64,000 nucleotides of DNA, taken from contig NZ_CP136651.1 in NCBI RefSeq assembly GCF_036784765.1, positions 3,112,001-3,176,000 on the forward strand, written 5' to 3'. Positions 45,414-53,047 of the stretch are shown piece after piece (the first letter of the stretch is position 1; every line of letters starts with the position of its first letter). The position numbers and the translations under genes were made by a program. Origin of the DNA: Novosphingobium sp. ZN18A2. GTDB lineage: Bacteria > Pseudomonadota > Alphaproteobacteria > Sphingomonadales > Sphingomonadaceae. The notes under the pieces were generated by a model. The model saw nothing but the letters and a program-made list of their open reading frames with translations. It searched no databases and had not been told where the DNA came from.

Positions 45414-45441
45414 TTGTGCCGATACATCCATAGTGTATTGT
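45414..45441 (+). promoter_or_regulatory. Candidate promoter of the receiver-domain gene
   Basis: TTGTGC (45414-45419), 16-nt spacer, TATTGT (45436-45441). It would give a leader of roughly 65 nt that contains both hairpins described at 45471-45502. Confidence 0.4.
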
Positions 45442-45470
45442 TTCCGCGCCGCCGATGTGGGAACGCGCGG

Positions 45471-45502
45471 GGACTCGGCGGAGTCCGGCACTTTTGCCGG
45501 AC
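45471..45502 (+). promoter_or_regulatory. Two overlapping, mutually exclusive hairpins in the leader of the receiver-domain gene
   Basis: Hairpin 1: GGACTC (45471-45476) with GAGTCC (45481-45486), loop GGCG. Hairpin 2: GTCCGGCA (45483-45490) with TGCCGGAC (45495-45502), loop CTTT. They share bases 45483-45486, so only one can form at a time. GGGGATCGGA and the ATG at 45514 follow at once, so hairpin 2 ends at the ribosome-binding site. Confidence 0.55.
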
Positions 45503-45513
45503 GGGGATCGGAA

Positions 45514-45867
45514 ATGCGTATACTAGTTGTCGAAGACGAGCCCTTGCTCGCAATGCTGCTTGAAGAAAACATAAGCGAACTCGGTTACGAGTCCGCCGGT
45601 TCCGCCGCGACCGTCGAACAGGCGATGGGGTTGCTCGATTCGGGCGGCTTCGACGCGGCGCTGCTCGATTTCAGCCTGTCGGACGATACGACATCTGCCC
45701 CGGTGGCCGAAAGGCTGAAGCGCGAAGGCAAGCCGTTCTGCTACCTTTCGGGCCATTCGTCGCTGACGCTGGAGGACAGCGTTCCGCAAGCCCCCCTGCT
45801 GACCAAGCCGGTCAGCCTTTCCGCACTGCGCGGCGCACTCGATTCGATGGCGCGCCCGGCGGCCTGA
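45514..45867 (+). CDS. Stand-alone response-regulator receiver protein
   Basis: 117 aa, only a CheY-like receiver domain: MRILVVEDEPLLAMLLEENI with the acidic pair, phospho-acceptor Asp in DAALLDFSLSDD, Ser/Thr switch in FCYLSGHSS, Lys in PLLTKPVSL. No output domain and no kinase next door, so it probably works in a phosphorelay or by protein contact. Its short leader can form two alternative hairpins. Confidence 0.93.
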   Translation: MRILVVEDEPLLAMLLEENISELGYESAGSAATVEQAMGLLDSGGFDAALLDFSLSDDTTSAPVAERLKREGKPFCYLSGHSSLTLEDSVPQAPLLTKPVSLSALRGALDSMARPAA

Positions 45868-45877
45868 ATCGGCTCGT

Positions 45878-46672
45878 CTATTCGCCCCTGCTCTCAAGCA
45901 CACTGTCGGACCGAAGCAGGCTGTAAAGCCTGACGCCGTGCGCCCGCGCCTGCTCTGCCGCAAGCGTGGACGCGGCCGAAATCGTTGCCAGCACCGGACA
46001 ACCGGCAATCACGGTCTTCTGCACAAGCTCGAACGAACAGCGCGCGCTGAGCAGAATAAACCCTTCCGCCGGGGAAATTCCGCGAATGGCGAGATGCCCG
46101 ATCAGCTTGTCCAGCGCGTTGTGCCGGCCCACATCCTCTCGCACCGCCACGATCCGCCCTTGCCCGTCACAAAACGCAGCGGCGTGCGCAGCCCCCGTCG
46201 TCCGGCCGAGGGGCTGGCGGTCGCGCAGCGCCCCGGCGGCGGCGAACAGGGCCGCTTCGGACACGTCCAGCCGCGCGGTCACCGGCGCAAGCGGCCGCAA
46301 AACCTGCTCCAGGCTTTCGATCCCGCACAATCCGCAGCTGCCTTCCGAAAGACGCAGCCGTGCGCGCTCCAGCAGCGGCGCCGCATTGCCGGCCGATACC
46401 GTTACGCGCAGCATCCAGCCGCCGTCGGCAACCGGTTGCGCATCGGTTGAAAGCAGTTCGGCCGGGTCCGCAATGATCTGCTCGGACAGCAGGAAACCGG
46501 CCGCATAGTCGGCAAGGTCAGTCGGCGTGGCCATCATAACGGCGTAACCGATACCGTTGATCTCTATGGCGACCGGCGCTTCCTCTATCAGCGGCCGGTC
46601 GATGTCATGGGGCGGACGGGCGTCCGCAAAATGCTCGCGAAAGCGGGCATTCTCCCAGCCTTTATCCGGCAT
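45878..46672 (-). CDS. fdhD: Formate dehydrogenase accessory sulfurtransferase FdhD
   Basis: 264 aa. Moves sulfur from a cysteine desulfurase to the Mo cofactor, which FDH needs for activity. The sulfur-carrying CxxC is in EGSCGLCGIESL; GRTTGAAHAAAF and VREDVGRHNALDKLIG are family blocks. Last gene of the fds operon; it overlaps fdsD by 11 nt. Confidence 0.95.
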   Translation of the reverse strand: MPDKGWENARFREHFADARPPHDIDRPLIEEAPVAIEINGIGYAVMMATPTDLADYAAGFLLSEQIIADPAELLSTDAQPVADGGWMLRVTVSAGNAAPLLERARLRLSEGSCGLCGIESLEQVLRPLAPVTARLDVSEAALFAAAGALRDRQPLGRTTGAAHAAAFCDGQGRIVAVREDVGRHNALDKLIGHLAIRGISPAEGFILLSARCSFELVQKTVIAGCPVLATISAASTLAAEQARAHGVRLYSLLRSDSVLESRGE

Positions 46673-46886
46673 CGGCACCCTGCGTGGCCGCCACCCGTTC
46701 CATCGCCGCCCGCGCCCGTTCCGACAGGCCGTCAAACCCCGTCGCTATCAGCTGTTCGCGCATGGCGGGCGTCCAGAAGCTGACGATGTGATCCGCCGTC
46801 GCGGCAACCGGATCGTCCTCATGCCCAAGGTTCGCGGCGATCTGGTTGGCCATCCGGGCCAGCCGCTCGGGCGTGGTCGCGCTCAT
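46662..46886 (-). CDS. fdsD: Formate dehydrogenase delta subunit FdsD
   Basis: 74 aa. RLARMANQIAANLGHEDDPV then AATADHIVSFWTPAMREQL is the FdsD pattern, a small subunit or assembly factor of soluble NAD-dependent FDH. The ATG overlaps the fdsA stop (ATGA). Confidence 0.92.
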   Translation of the reverse strand: MSATTPERLARMANQIAANLGHEDDPVAATADHIVSFWTPAMREQLIATGFDGLSERARAAMERVAATQGADAG

Positions 46887-49738
46887 TCGGCGGGCTCCAT
46901 CTCGCCCTCGCCGGCGATGCGGCGCGAATGGCGGGCCTGCGCGGCATAGTCTTCCTGCCAGTCGCTCGGCCCGTTGGACGGGGTGACCTGCACCGCGGTC
47001 ACCTTGTATTCGGGGCAATTGGTCGCCCAGTCGGAATAGTCGGTGGTCACGACATTGGCCTGCGTCGCGGGGTGGTGGAACGTGGTATAGACCACGCCCG
47101 GCGCCACCCGATCCGTCACCAGCGCGCGCAAGGTCGTTTCGCCGGACCGGCTGGCAAGGCGCACCATATCGCCCGACCGCAGGCCCCGGTTCTCCGCATC
47201 CGATGGGTGGATTTCCAGCACGTCTTCCTCATGCCAGACAGAGTTCGCGGTGCGCCGCGTCTGCGCGCCGACATTATATTGGCTCAAGATGCGGCCGGTG
47301 GTCAGCAGCAGCGGGAATCGCGGGCCGGTGCGCTCATCCGTGGGGACATAGTCCGCAACCACGAAGCGTCCCTTGCCGCGCACGAATCCGTCAACGTGCA
47401 TGATCGGAGAGCCGTCGGGATGCGCTTCGTTGACCGGCCATTGCAGCGACCCTTCGGCCTCCAGCCGTTCCCACGTAACGCCCGCGAAGGTGGGCGTAAG
47501 CCGGGCGATCTCTGCCAGCACTTGCGCGGGGTGCGTGTAATTCCACGACAGCCCCAGCGCGCGGGCGAGTTCCTGGGTCACTTCCCAGTCCTCATACCCG
47601 TTAGCCGGCTCCATCACTTTCCGCACCGGCTGGATGCGGCGTTCGGCATTGGTGAAGGTGCCGTTCTTTTCAAGGAATGTGGAGCCGGGCAGGAACACGT
47701 GCGCGTAATTCGCCGTTTCGTTCAGGAACAGGTCGTGCACGATCACGCATTCCATCGCGGCGAGCCCCGCCGCAACGTGATGCGTATCGGGATCGGATTG
47801 CAGGATGTCCTCACCCTGGATGTAGATCGCCTTGAACTGCCCGTCGGTCGCGGCATCGAGCATGTTGTTGATGCGCATGCCCGGTTCCGGGTCTATCGCA
47901 ACGCCCCAGTCATCCTCGAACAGCTTGCGCGAGGCGGCGTCCGACACGTGGCGATAACCGGAAAGCTCGTGCGGGAAGCTGCCCATGTCGCAGGCGCCCT
48001 GCACGTTGTTCTGGCCACGTAGCGGGTTCACCCCCACACCCTCGCGCCCGATGTTGCCGGTTGCCATCGCCAGGTTGGCGATCGCCATCACGGTAGAGGA
48101 GCCCTGCGAATGCTCGGTCACGCCAAGGCCATAGTAGATCGCGCCGTTCCCGCCCGTTGCATAAAGACGCGCGGCACCGCGCAATTCTTCGGCCGGAACG
48201 CCGGTGACGGGTTCGAGGAATTCGGGGCTGTTGCGCTCCTGCCCCACGAATTCGGCCCACTCGCGGTATTCGTCCCAGTCGCAGCGTTCGCGGATGAAAT
48301 CCTCGTTCGCCAGCCCTTCGGTCGCGATCACGTGCGCCATCGCGGTCAACACCGCAACATTGGTGCCGGGGCGCAACGGCAGGTGATAGTCGGCCGAGAC
48401 GTGCGGACTGCGCACAAGGTCGATGCGGCGCGGATCGATCACGATCAGCTTCGCGCCCTTGCGCAGCCGCTGCTTCATGCGGCTGCCGAACACCGGGTGC
48501 GCGTCCGTCGGGTTGGCGCCGATCACCAGGATCACGTCGGATTGCTCAACACTGTCGAAGTCCTGCGTGCCCGCGCTGGTGCCGAAGGTGGTCTTCAATC
48601 CGTATCCCGTGGGCGAGTGGCAAACGCGCGCGCAGGTATCGACGTTGTTGTTGCCGAACCCCGCGCGGACCAGCTTCTGCACAAGGAACGTCTCTTCATT
48701 GGTGCAGCGGCTGGACGTGATGCCGCCCAGCGCGTTGCGCCCGTATTTCGCGGAAATGCGCCGAATTTCGCTTGCGGCGTGGGCCAGCGCCTCGTCCCAC
48801 GAAACCTCGCGCCACGGCTGGTCGATGCTCTCGCGGATCATCGGCGTGGTGATGCGGTCCTTGTGGTTGGCATAGCCCCAGGCGAAGCGGCCCTTCACGC
48901 ACGAATGGCCGTGGTTGGCCTTGCCATCCTTCCACGGCACCATGCGCACAAGCTGCTCGCCCTTCATTTCGGCGCGGAAGGTGCAGCCCACCCCGCAATA
49001 GGCGCAGGTGGTGACGACGGAGCGTTCGGGCTTGCCCATTGCCTTGACCGACTTTTCCATCAGTGCGCTGGTCGGGCAGGCCTGCACGCAGGCGCCGCAG
49101 GAAACGCATTCGGACGACAGGAAATTGTCCGACGCCAGGCCCGCGCTGATCTGCGAAGCGAAGCCGCGCCCTTCCATCGTCAGCGCGAACGTGCCCTGCA
49201 CTTCATCGCAGGCACGCACGCAGCGCGAACAGGCGATGCACTTGTCGGGCGCGAACAGGAAATAGGGGTTGGTCAGGTCCGGCGCCGTGCCGAGGTGGTT
49301 CGCGCCTTCATAGCCATAGCGCACGTCGCGCAGGCCCACGGCGGCGGCCATGTCCTGCAATTCGCAATCGTTGTTGGCGCTGCATGTCAGGCAGTCGAGC
49401 GGGTGATCGGAAATGTAGAGTTCCATCACCCCGCGCCGCAGCCTGGCGAGCTTCGGAGTCTGGGTGTGGACGACCATGCCTTCGGTCACGGGCGTGGTGC
49501 AGCTTGCGGGCGTGCCCTTCATCCCGTCGATCTCGACCAGGCACAGGCGGCACGATCCGAACTGCTTCAGATTGTCCGTCGCACACAGCTTCGGGATCTC
49601 GCCTCCCGTCACCGCAGCGGCGCGCATTACCGTGGTGCCCGCGGGGACGGTAACCTCGCGGCCATCGATTGTGCAGGTGACCGATTGGTCGGCAAGGACT
49701 TCGGGCGTTCCGAAGTCAGGCTGGCGTTCATAGCCCAT
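46883..49738 (-). CDS. fdsA: NAD-dependent formate dehydrogenase alpha subunit FdsA (molybdopterin)
   Basis: 951 aa. N-terminal [2Fe-2S] domain (CATDNLKQFGSCRLCLVEID), a His-Cys cluster (HPLDCLTCSANNDCELQ), two [4Fe-4S] motifs (CIACSRCVRACD and CVSCGACVQACP), then the bis-MGD domain with CAYCGVGCTFRA and the metal-ligand Cys in DTCARVCHSPTG (Cys, not selenocysteine). Oxidises formate to CO2 and passes electrons to FdsB. It overlaps mobA by 11 nt upstream and fdsD by 4 nt downstream. Confidence 0.97.
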   Translation of the reverse strand: MGYERQPDFGTPEVLADQSVTCTIDGREVTVPAGTTVMRAAAVTGGEIPKLCATDNLKQFGSCRLCLVEIDGMKGTPASCTTPVTEGMVVHTQTPKLARLRRGVMELYISDHPLDCLTCSANNDCELQDMAAAVGLRDVRYGYEGANHLGTAPDLTNPYFLFAPDKCIACSRCVRACDEVQGTFALTMEGRGFASQISAGLASDNFLSSECVSCGACVQACPTSALMEKSVKAMGKPERSVVTTCAYCGVGCTFRAEMKGEQLVRMVPWKDGKANHGHSCVKGRFAWGYANHKDRITTPMIRESIDQPWREVSWDEALAHAASEIRRISAKYGRNALGGITSSRCTNEETFLVQKLVRAGFGNNNVDTCARVCHSPTGYGLKTTFGTSAGTQDFDSVEQSDVILVIGANPTDAHPVFGSRMKQRLRKGAKLIVIDPRRIDLVRSPHVSADYHLPLRPGTNVAVLTAMAHVIATEGLANEDFIRERCDWDEYREWAEFVGQERNSPEFLEPVTGVPAEELRGAARLYATGGNGAIYYGLGVTEHSQGSSTVMAIANLAMATGNIGREGVGVNPLRGQNNVQGACDMGSFPHELSGYRHVSDAASRKLFEDDWGVAIDPEPGMRINNMLDAATDGQFKAIYIQGEDILQSDPDTHHVAAGLAAMECVIVHDLFLNETANYAHVFLPGSTFLEKNGTFTNAERRIQPVRKVMEPANGYEDWEVTQELARALGLSWNYTHPAQVLAEIARLTPTFAGVTWERLEAEGSLQWPVNEAHPDGSPIMHVDGFVRGKGRFVVADYVPTDERTGPRFPLLLTTGRILSQYNVGAQTRRTANSVWHEEDVLEIHPSDAENRGLRSGDMVRLASRSGETTLRALVTDRVAPGVVYTTFHHPATQANVVTTDYSDWATNCPEYKVTAVQVTPSNGPSDWQEDYAAQARHSRRIAGEGEMEPAE

Positions 49739-50273
49739 GGGAGCGCTCCCCAGGATTGGCCTGCGCGGCCTTCAGGTCCGCCGGCGTATTGATATTAGCA
49801 GGTTTCGTCGAAAGGCGCACACCGCGCGCGCCGATCGCTTCGGCAAAGGCCAGCATCGAGTGCCGCCCCTCACCCTCAAGCAGCGCGTCGAGCGTGGCCG
49901 AGGCGCTGGCGGGCCACAGGCCGATCACCGGCTGGCCATCCGCATAGGCGGGCGCGGGCTGGAGTTCAGCCACCAGCCCCGCCCCCAGCCCGACCGAATC
50001 GACCGAACAGGTGAGCACCGCCCAATAGCCCGCGTCGGCTGCATGATGGAGCGCGGCGGCAACCCCGCCCAGCGGCCCCATCCCGGCATGCGGCCAGTCG
50101 GGCAGCGTCGGCGCGGGCGCGGTTTCGCGCCCGACCACGACCACCGCATCGCATTGCGCTTCAAGCGTCTCGACCGCGCGGGACAGCAAGGTTCGTCCGC
50201 CGATCTCGGCCAGCGCCTTGTCGCTGCCGAAGCGCGTGGAAGCCCCGCCCGCAAGGACCGCACCAAGGATCAT
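49728..50273 (-). CDS. mobA: Molybdenum cofactor guanylyltransferase MobA
   Basis: 181 aa. MILGAVLAGGASTRFGSDKA is the GTP-binding motif (LAGGxSxRxGxDK); GMGPLGGVAAAL follows. Converts Mo-MPT to MGD, which FdsA requires. Placed between fdsB and fdsA and overlapping both, so its supply is coupled to the enzyme. PVIGLWP and NINTPADL are normal MobA endings. Confidence 0.94.
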   Translation of the reverse strand: MILGAVLAGGASTRFGSDKALAEIGGRTLLSRAVETLEAQCDAVVVVGRETAPAPTLPDWPHAGMGPLGGVAAALHHAADAGYWAVLTCSVDSVGLGAGLVAELQPAPAYADGQPVIGLWPASASATLDALLEGEGRHSMLAFAEAIGARGVRLSTKPANINTPADLKAAQANPGERSHGL

Positions 50274-51790
50274 GTCGCGCCAAAGTCCTCGGGCCAGTGC
50301 TTCAGCGCGCTCATCACCGGATAGGGCGTGAAGCCGCCCAGCGCGCAGAGCGATCCGAACTTCATCGTTTCGCACAGGTCGGTCAGAAGCGCGATTTCCT
50401 CTGCCGGATCGCGGCCCTGTTTCGGCATGTTGTGCATCTGCGGCATCCGCTCGATCGTCTCCAGCTGGCGCCCCGCGCCGCTGCGGATACGGTCGATCAC
50501 TTCCATTCCACGCACCGCGCCAAGACGGCAGGGCGTGCACTTGCCGCAGCTTTCCGCCGCGCAGAATTCCATCGCGAACCGCGCCTGCGCGGCCATGTCC
50601 ACCGTATCGTCAAAAACCACGATGCCAGCATGGCCGATCAGTCCGTCGGCAGCGGCAAAGGCTTCGTAATCGAACGGCAGGTGAAAATCCGATGGCGGGT
50701 GATACGCGCCCAGCGGCCCGCCAACCTGAACCGCGCGCACCGGACGGCCGCTGGCCGTGCCGCCGCCGATATCGTTCACCAGTTCGCCCAGCGTGATGCC
50801 GAAGCCCACTTCGAACAGCCCGCCGTGCTTCACATTGCCCGCAATCTGGATCGGCATCGTGCCCCTGGAACGCCCGAAGCCGACCTCGGCATAGCCATCG
50901 GCCCCGTTGGCGAGGATCCAGGGCACGGCAGCCAGCGTCAGCACGTTGTTGACCACGGTGGGCTTGCCGAACAGCCCCTCTATCGCGGGGAGCGGCGGCT
51001 TGGCGCGCACTTCGCCGCGCTTGCCTTCAAGCGAGTTCAGCAGCGAGGTTTCCTCGCCGCAGACATAGGCGCCCGCGCCCACCCGCACTTCCAGTTCGAA
51101 CGGCGCGACGATCTCCGCACTGGCGGCAATGGCGGCCTGCATCTTCGCGATCGCGTGCGGATATTCGCTGCGAATGTAGACATAGCCGCGCTGCGCCCCC
51201 ACCGCTTCGGCGGCGATCGCCATGCCTTCGATCAGCATGAAGGGATCGCCCTCCATCACCATGCGGTCCGCGAACGTGCCAGAATCACCCTCGTCCGCAT
51301 TGCAGACGATGTATTTTTCGCCGCCGGCAGCCCCGGCGACGGTCTTCCACTTGATGCCGGCCGGAAAGCCCGCGCCGCCGCGCCCGCGCAGCCCCGACGC
51401 GGTTACCGTTTCGACAATCGCCTCCGGCCCGATCTCGCGCGCCTTGCGCAGGCCGTCCCAGCCGCCTGTGGCGGCGTAGTCATCAAGGTTGAGCGGCCGG
51501 GTTTTCCCCGCCCGCGCGAACGTGAAACGCTGCTGGCGCATGATGAACGGGTGCGCGGCAACGGGGCCGATACATTTCGCGTCAAGGCCGCCGTCAAGGA
51601 TCGCCTGCACGTCGCCCGGCCCGACCGGTCCCCAGCCGATGCCGCCCACTTCCACCAGCGGTTCGAGCCAGTGCATGCCCCAGCTCGAAACACGCTCCAC
51701 AGTGGCGCCCGCCGCCGTAAAGGCCGCGGCCACCGCATCGGCTCCGCACGCGAGCGCCAGCGCGTCGTCGCTGATCCGCACCGTCGTCAC
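50270..51790 (-). CDS. fdsB: Formate dehydrogenase beta subunit FdsB (NADH/FMN subunit)
   Basis: 506 aa, GTG start overlapping the fdsG stop. NuoF-like: GLRGRGGAGFPAGIKWKTVA (NADH site), CNADEGDSGTFADR (FMN), GAYVCGEETSLLNSLEGKRG, and the [4Fe-4S] motif ESCGKCTPCRLG. The N-terminal 120 residues add a thioredoxin-like extension as in other FdsB proteins. Reduces NAD+ with electrons from FdsA. Confidence 0.96.
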   Translation of the reverse strand: MTTVRISDDALALACGADAVAAAFTAAGATVERVSSWGMHWLEPLVEVGGIGWGPVGPGDVQAILDGGLDAKCIGPVAAHPFIMRQQRFTFARAGKTRPLNLDDYAATGGWDGLRKAREIGPEAIVETVTASGLRGRGGAGFPAGIKWKTVAGAAGGEKYIVCNADEGDSGTFADRMVMEGDPFMLIEGMAIAAEAVGAQRGYVYIRSEYPHAIAKMQAAIAASAEIVAPFELEVRVGAGAYVCGEETSLLNSLEGKRGEVRAKPPLPAIEGLFGKPTVVNNVLTLAAVPWILANGADGYAEVGFGRSRGTMPIQIAGNVKHGGLFEVGFGITLGELVNDIGGGTASGRPVRAVQVGGPLGAYHPPSDFHLPFDYEAFAAADGLIGHAGIVVFDDTVDMAAQARFAMEFCAAESCGKCTPCRLGAVRGMEVIDRIRSGAGRQLETIERMPQMHNMPKQGRDPAEEIALLTDLCETMKFGSLCALGGFTPYPVMSALKHWPEDFGAT

Positions 51791-52200
51791 TTCGTCTGCT
51801 CCACAAGTTCGGAAAGCGTTGTGGGGTCGAGCCTCGCGTGAACCGTATCGCCGACCAGCGCGCTTGGGCCGGCGCTGCACAGGCCCAGGCAATAGACAGT
51901 GCCAAGCTGCGCACGCACCGATTCGTCCAGCGCGGCGACCAGTGCATCGACACCGCGAGCCTGGCACGCTTCCGCGCGGCACAATTTAACTTGCGGGCGC
52001 GGATCGGCATCTGTCGCGAAATCATGGTAGAAGCTGACCACGCCGTGCACTTCGGCGCGGCTGAGATTCAGCGCCGATGCAATCGCGCGAATCGCCTCTT
52101 CCGATATGTGTCCGAATGCGGCCTGCACATCGTGCAGGATCGGCAACAACGGGCCTTCCCGCCCGGCGTGCGCTGCGATTATGTCTTCAAGCCTCTCCAT
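51787..52200 (-). CDS. fdsG: Formate dehydrogenase gamma subunit FdsG ([2Fe-2S])
   Basis: 137 aa, NuoE-like. GPLLPILHDVQAAFGHISEE, AEVHGVVSFYHDF, and four cluster Cys in VKLCRAEACQARG and TVYCLGLCSAGP. First gene of the fds operon. The in-frame codon shortly upstream is a stop, which fixes the start at 52200; the best Shine-Dalgarno however serves a 7-codon frame at 52210. Confidence 0.96.
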   Translation of the reverse strand: MERLEDIIAAHAGREGPLLPILHDVQAAFGHISEEAIRAIASALNLSRAEVHGVVSFYHDFATDADPRPQVKLCRAEACQARGVDALVAALDESVRAQLGTVYCLGLCSAGPSALVGDTVHARLDPTTLSELVEQTK

Positions 52201-52210
52201 TGCGAGACAT
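52187..52210 (-). CDS. Seven-codon upstream frame overlapping the fdsG start
   Basis: ATG TCT CGC AAT GGA GAG GCT TGA (MSRNGEA) has GGAG at 5-nt spacing, while fdsG starts in another frame inside it, 15 nt after that GGAG. It could set fdsG translation by termination-reinitiation. Too short for any homology support. Confidence 0.3.
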   Translation of the reverse strand: MSRNGEA

Positions 52211-52228
52211 ACTTACTCCGATGACGCT

Positions 52229-52247
52229 TTGTAAGCAACGCATACAA
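52229..52247. promoter_or_regulatory. Inverted repeat before the fds operon
   Basis: TTGTA - 9 nt - TACAA, next to the AT-rich ATATAATT (52247-52255) that could be the -10 region on the minus strand. A candidate operator of the formate dehydrogenase operon. The spacing resembles LysR- or TetR-type sites, but no LysR gene is adjacent. Confidence 0.4.
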
Positions 52248-52258
52248 ATATAATTGCG

Positions 52259-52927
52259 TCAGTGCGCGACGAGCCCGGCCAGCAGACGATGCGCGATTTC
52301 CGCCACGGTCTTGCGTCGCGAACCGTCCAACGCGTCCCAGCCAAGGAATGCCCGCGAAATGGGTTCTTCCCGCGTAAAGGCCGAAAGCGACGCGATCAGC
52401 ATCAGTGCGCCGGCCCTGTCCTGCTCGCTGCCGGGTTCCCGCCTGCGCGCAATCGCGATCAGATCGGCGACAAGCCCGATGCCAGGCTGCCACAGTTCGT
52501 CGACCAGCAGGGTATAGCCCGGCCCCTGCTCGCTCATCTCGCGCAGAAGGAAATCGGTCGACAGGCGCTGTTCGGTATCGGCCGTGATCATGGCGACCAG
52601 CGCCGTGAGTATCTTTTCCAGCCAGTCGCGCGCCGCTTCGGGTGCCAAAGGGCCGGATGCCGCCTCTCTGGCAGCGCTGGTCAGTGGCAGCAGCTGGCGC
52701 CGGTGCTGTTCGACGATTTCCTGAGCGCAGGCGCGGTGCAGTCCGTCCTTGTTGCCGAAATGATAGGCGATCACCGGCAGCGTGACACCGGCTTCCGCTG
52801 CGATCATGCGGGTCGTGGCGCCGGCAAAGCCTTCGCGCGCGAAGCATCGCATTCCCGCAGCCAGAATGCGGTCTGCGGTGGTGCCCGAAGGCTCGGGCTT
52901 CACAACTGTCGAGGCGTCCATGCCCAT
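52259..52927 (-). CDS. TetR-family regulator with CecR-type C-terminal domain
   Basis: 222 aa. HTH: RILAAGMRCFAREGFAGATT then RMIAAEAGVTLPVIAYHFGN KDGL. The C-terminal part (DTEQRLSTDFLLREMSEQGP) matches the CecR/YbiH branch. Divergent from the acyl-CoA ligase at 53048, its likely target, and upstream of fdsG in the same direction. The shared intergenic stretch holds TATC-GACT-GATA at 52960-52971. Confidence 0.88.
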   Translation of the reverse strand: MGMDASTVVKPEPSGTTADRILAAGMRCFAREGFAGATTRMIAAEAGVTLPVIAYHFGNKDGLHRACAQEIVEQHRRQLLPLTSAAREAASGPLAPEAARDWLEKILTALVAMITADTEQRLSTDFLLREMSEQGPGYTLLVDELWQPGIGLVADLIAIARRREPGSEQDRAGALMLIASLSAFTREEPISRAFLGWDALDGSRRKTVAEIAHRLLAGLVAH

Positions 52928-52959
52928 CGCTATAGCGCGAACCCTGTTGCAGTAAAACC

Positions 52960-52971
52960 TATCGACTGATA
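52960..52971. promoter_or_regulatory. TATC-N4-GATA inverted repeat between TetR and acyl-CoA ligase genes
   Basis: TATCGACTGATA. The same TATC-N4-GATA pattern occurs before the TonB receptor (59609-59620) and the acyl-CoA dehydrogenase (60393-60404). Probably a TetR operator. Confidence 0.5.
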
Positions 52972-53047
52972 ACCCGGTCCAAAGTGGTCCGGGGAGGCTG
53001 GCATGGTGCGCCAGATTCGATCCGGGGCCAACGGGAGAACGGACTAT

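Noticed and set aside
45433-45513. Longer N-terminus for the receiver protein from 45433
   Set aside because: Receiver domains start at MRILVVEDE; the extra residues cover the hairpin leader, and a good Shine-Dalgarno precedes 45514.
46928-49792. Plus-strand frames of 364 and 560 codons opposite fdsA
   Set aside because: Shadows of fdsA; composition is Arg/His/Ala-biased with no start signal.
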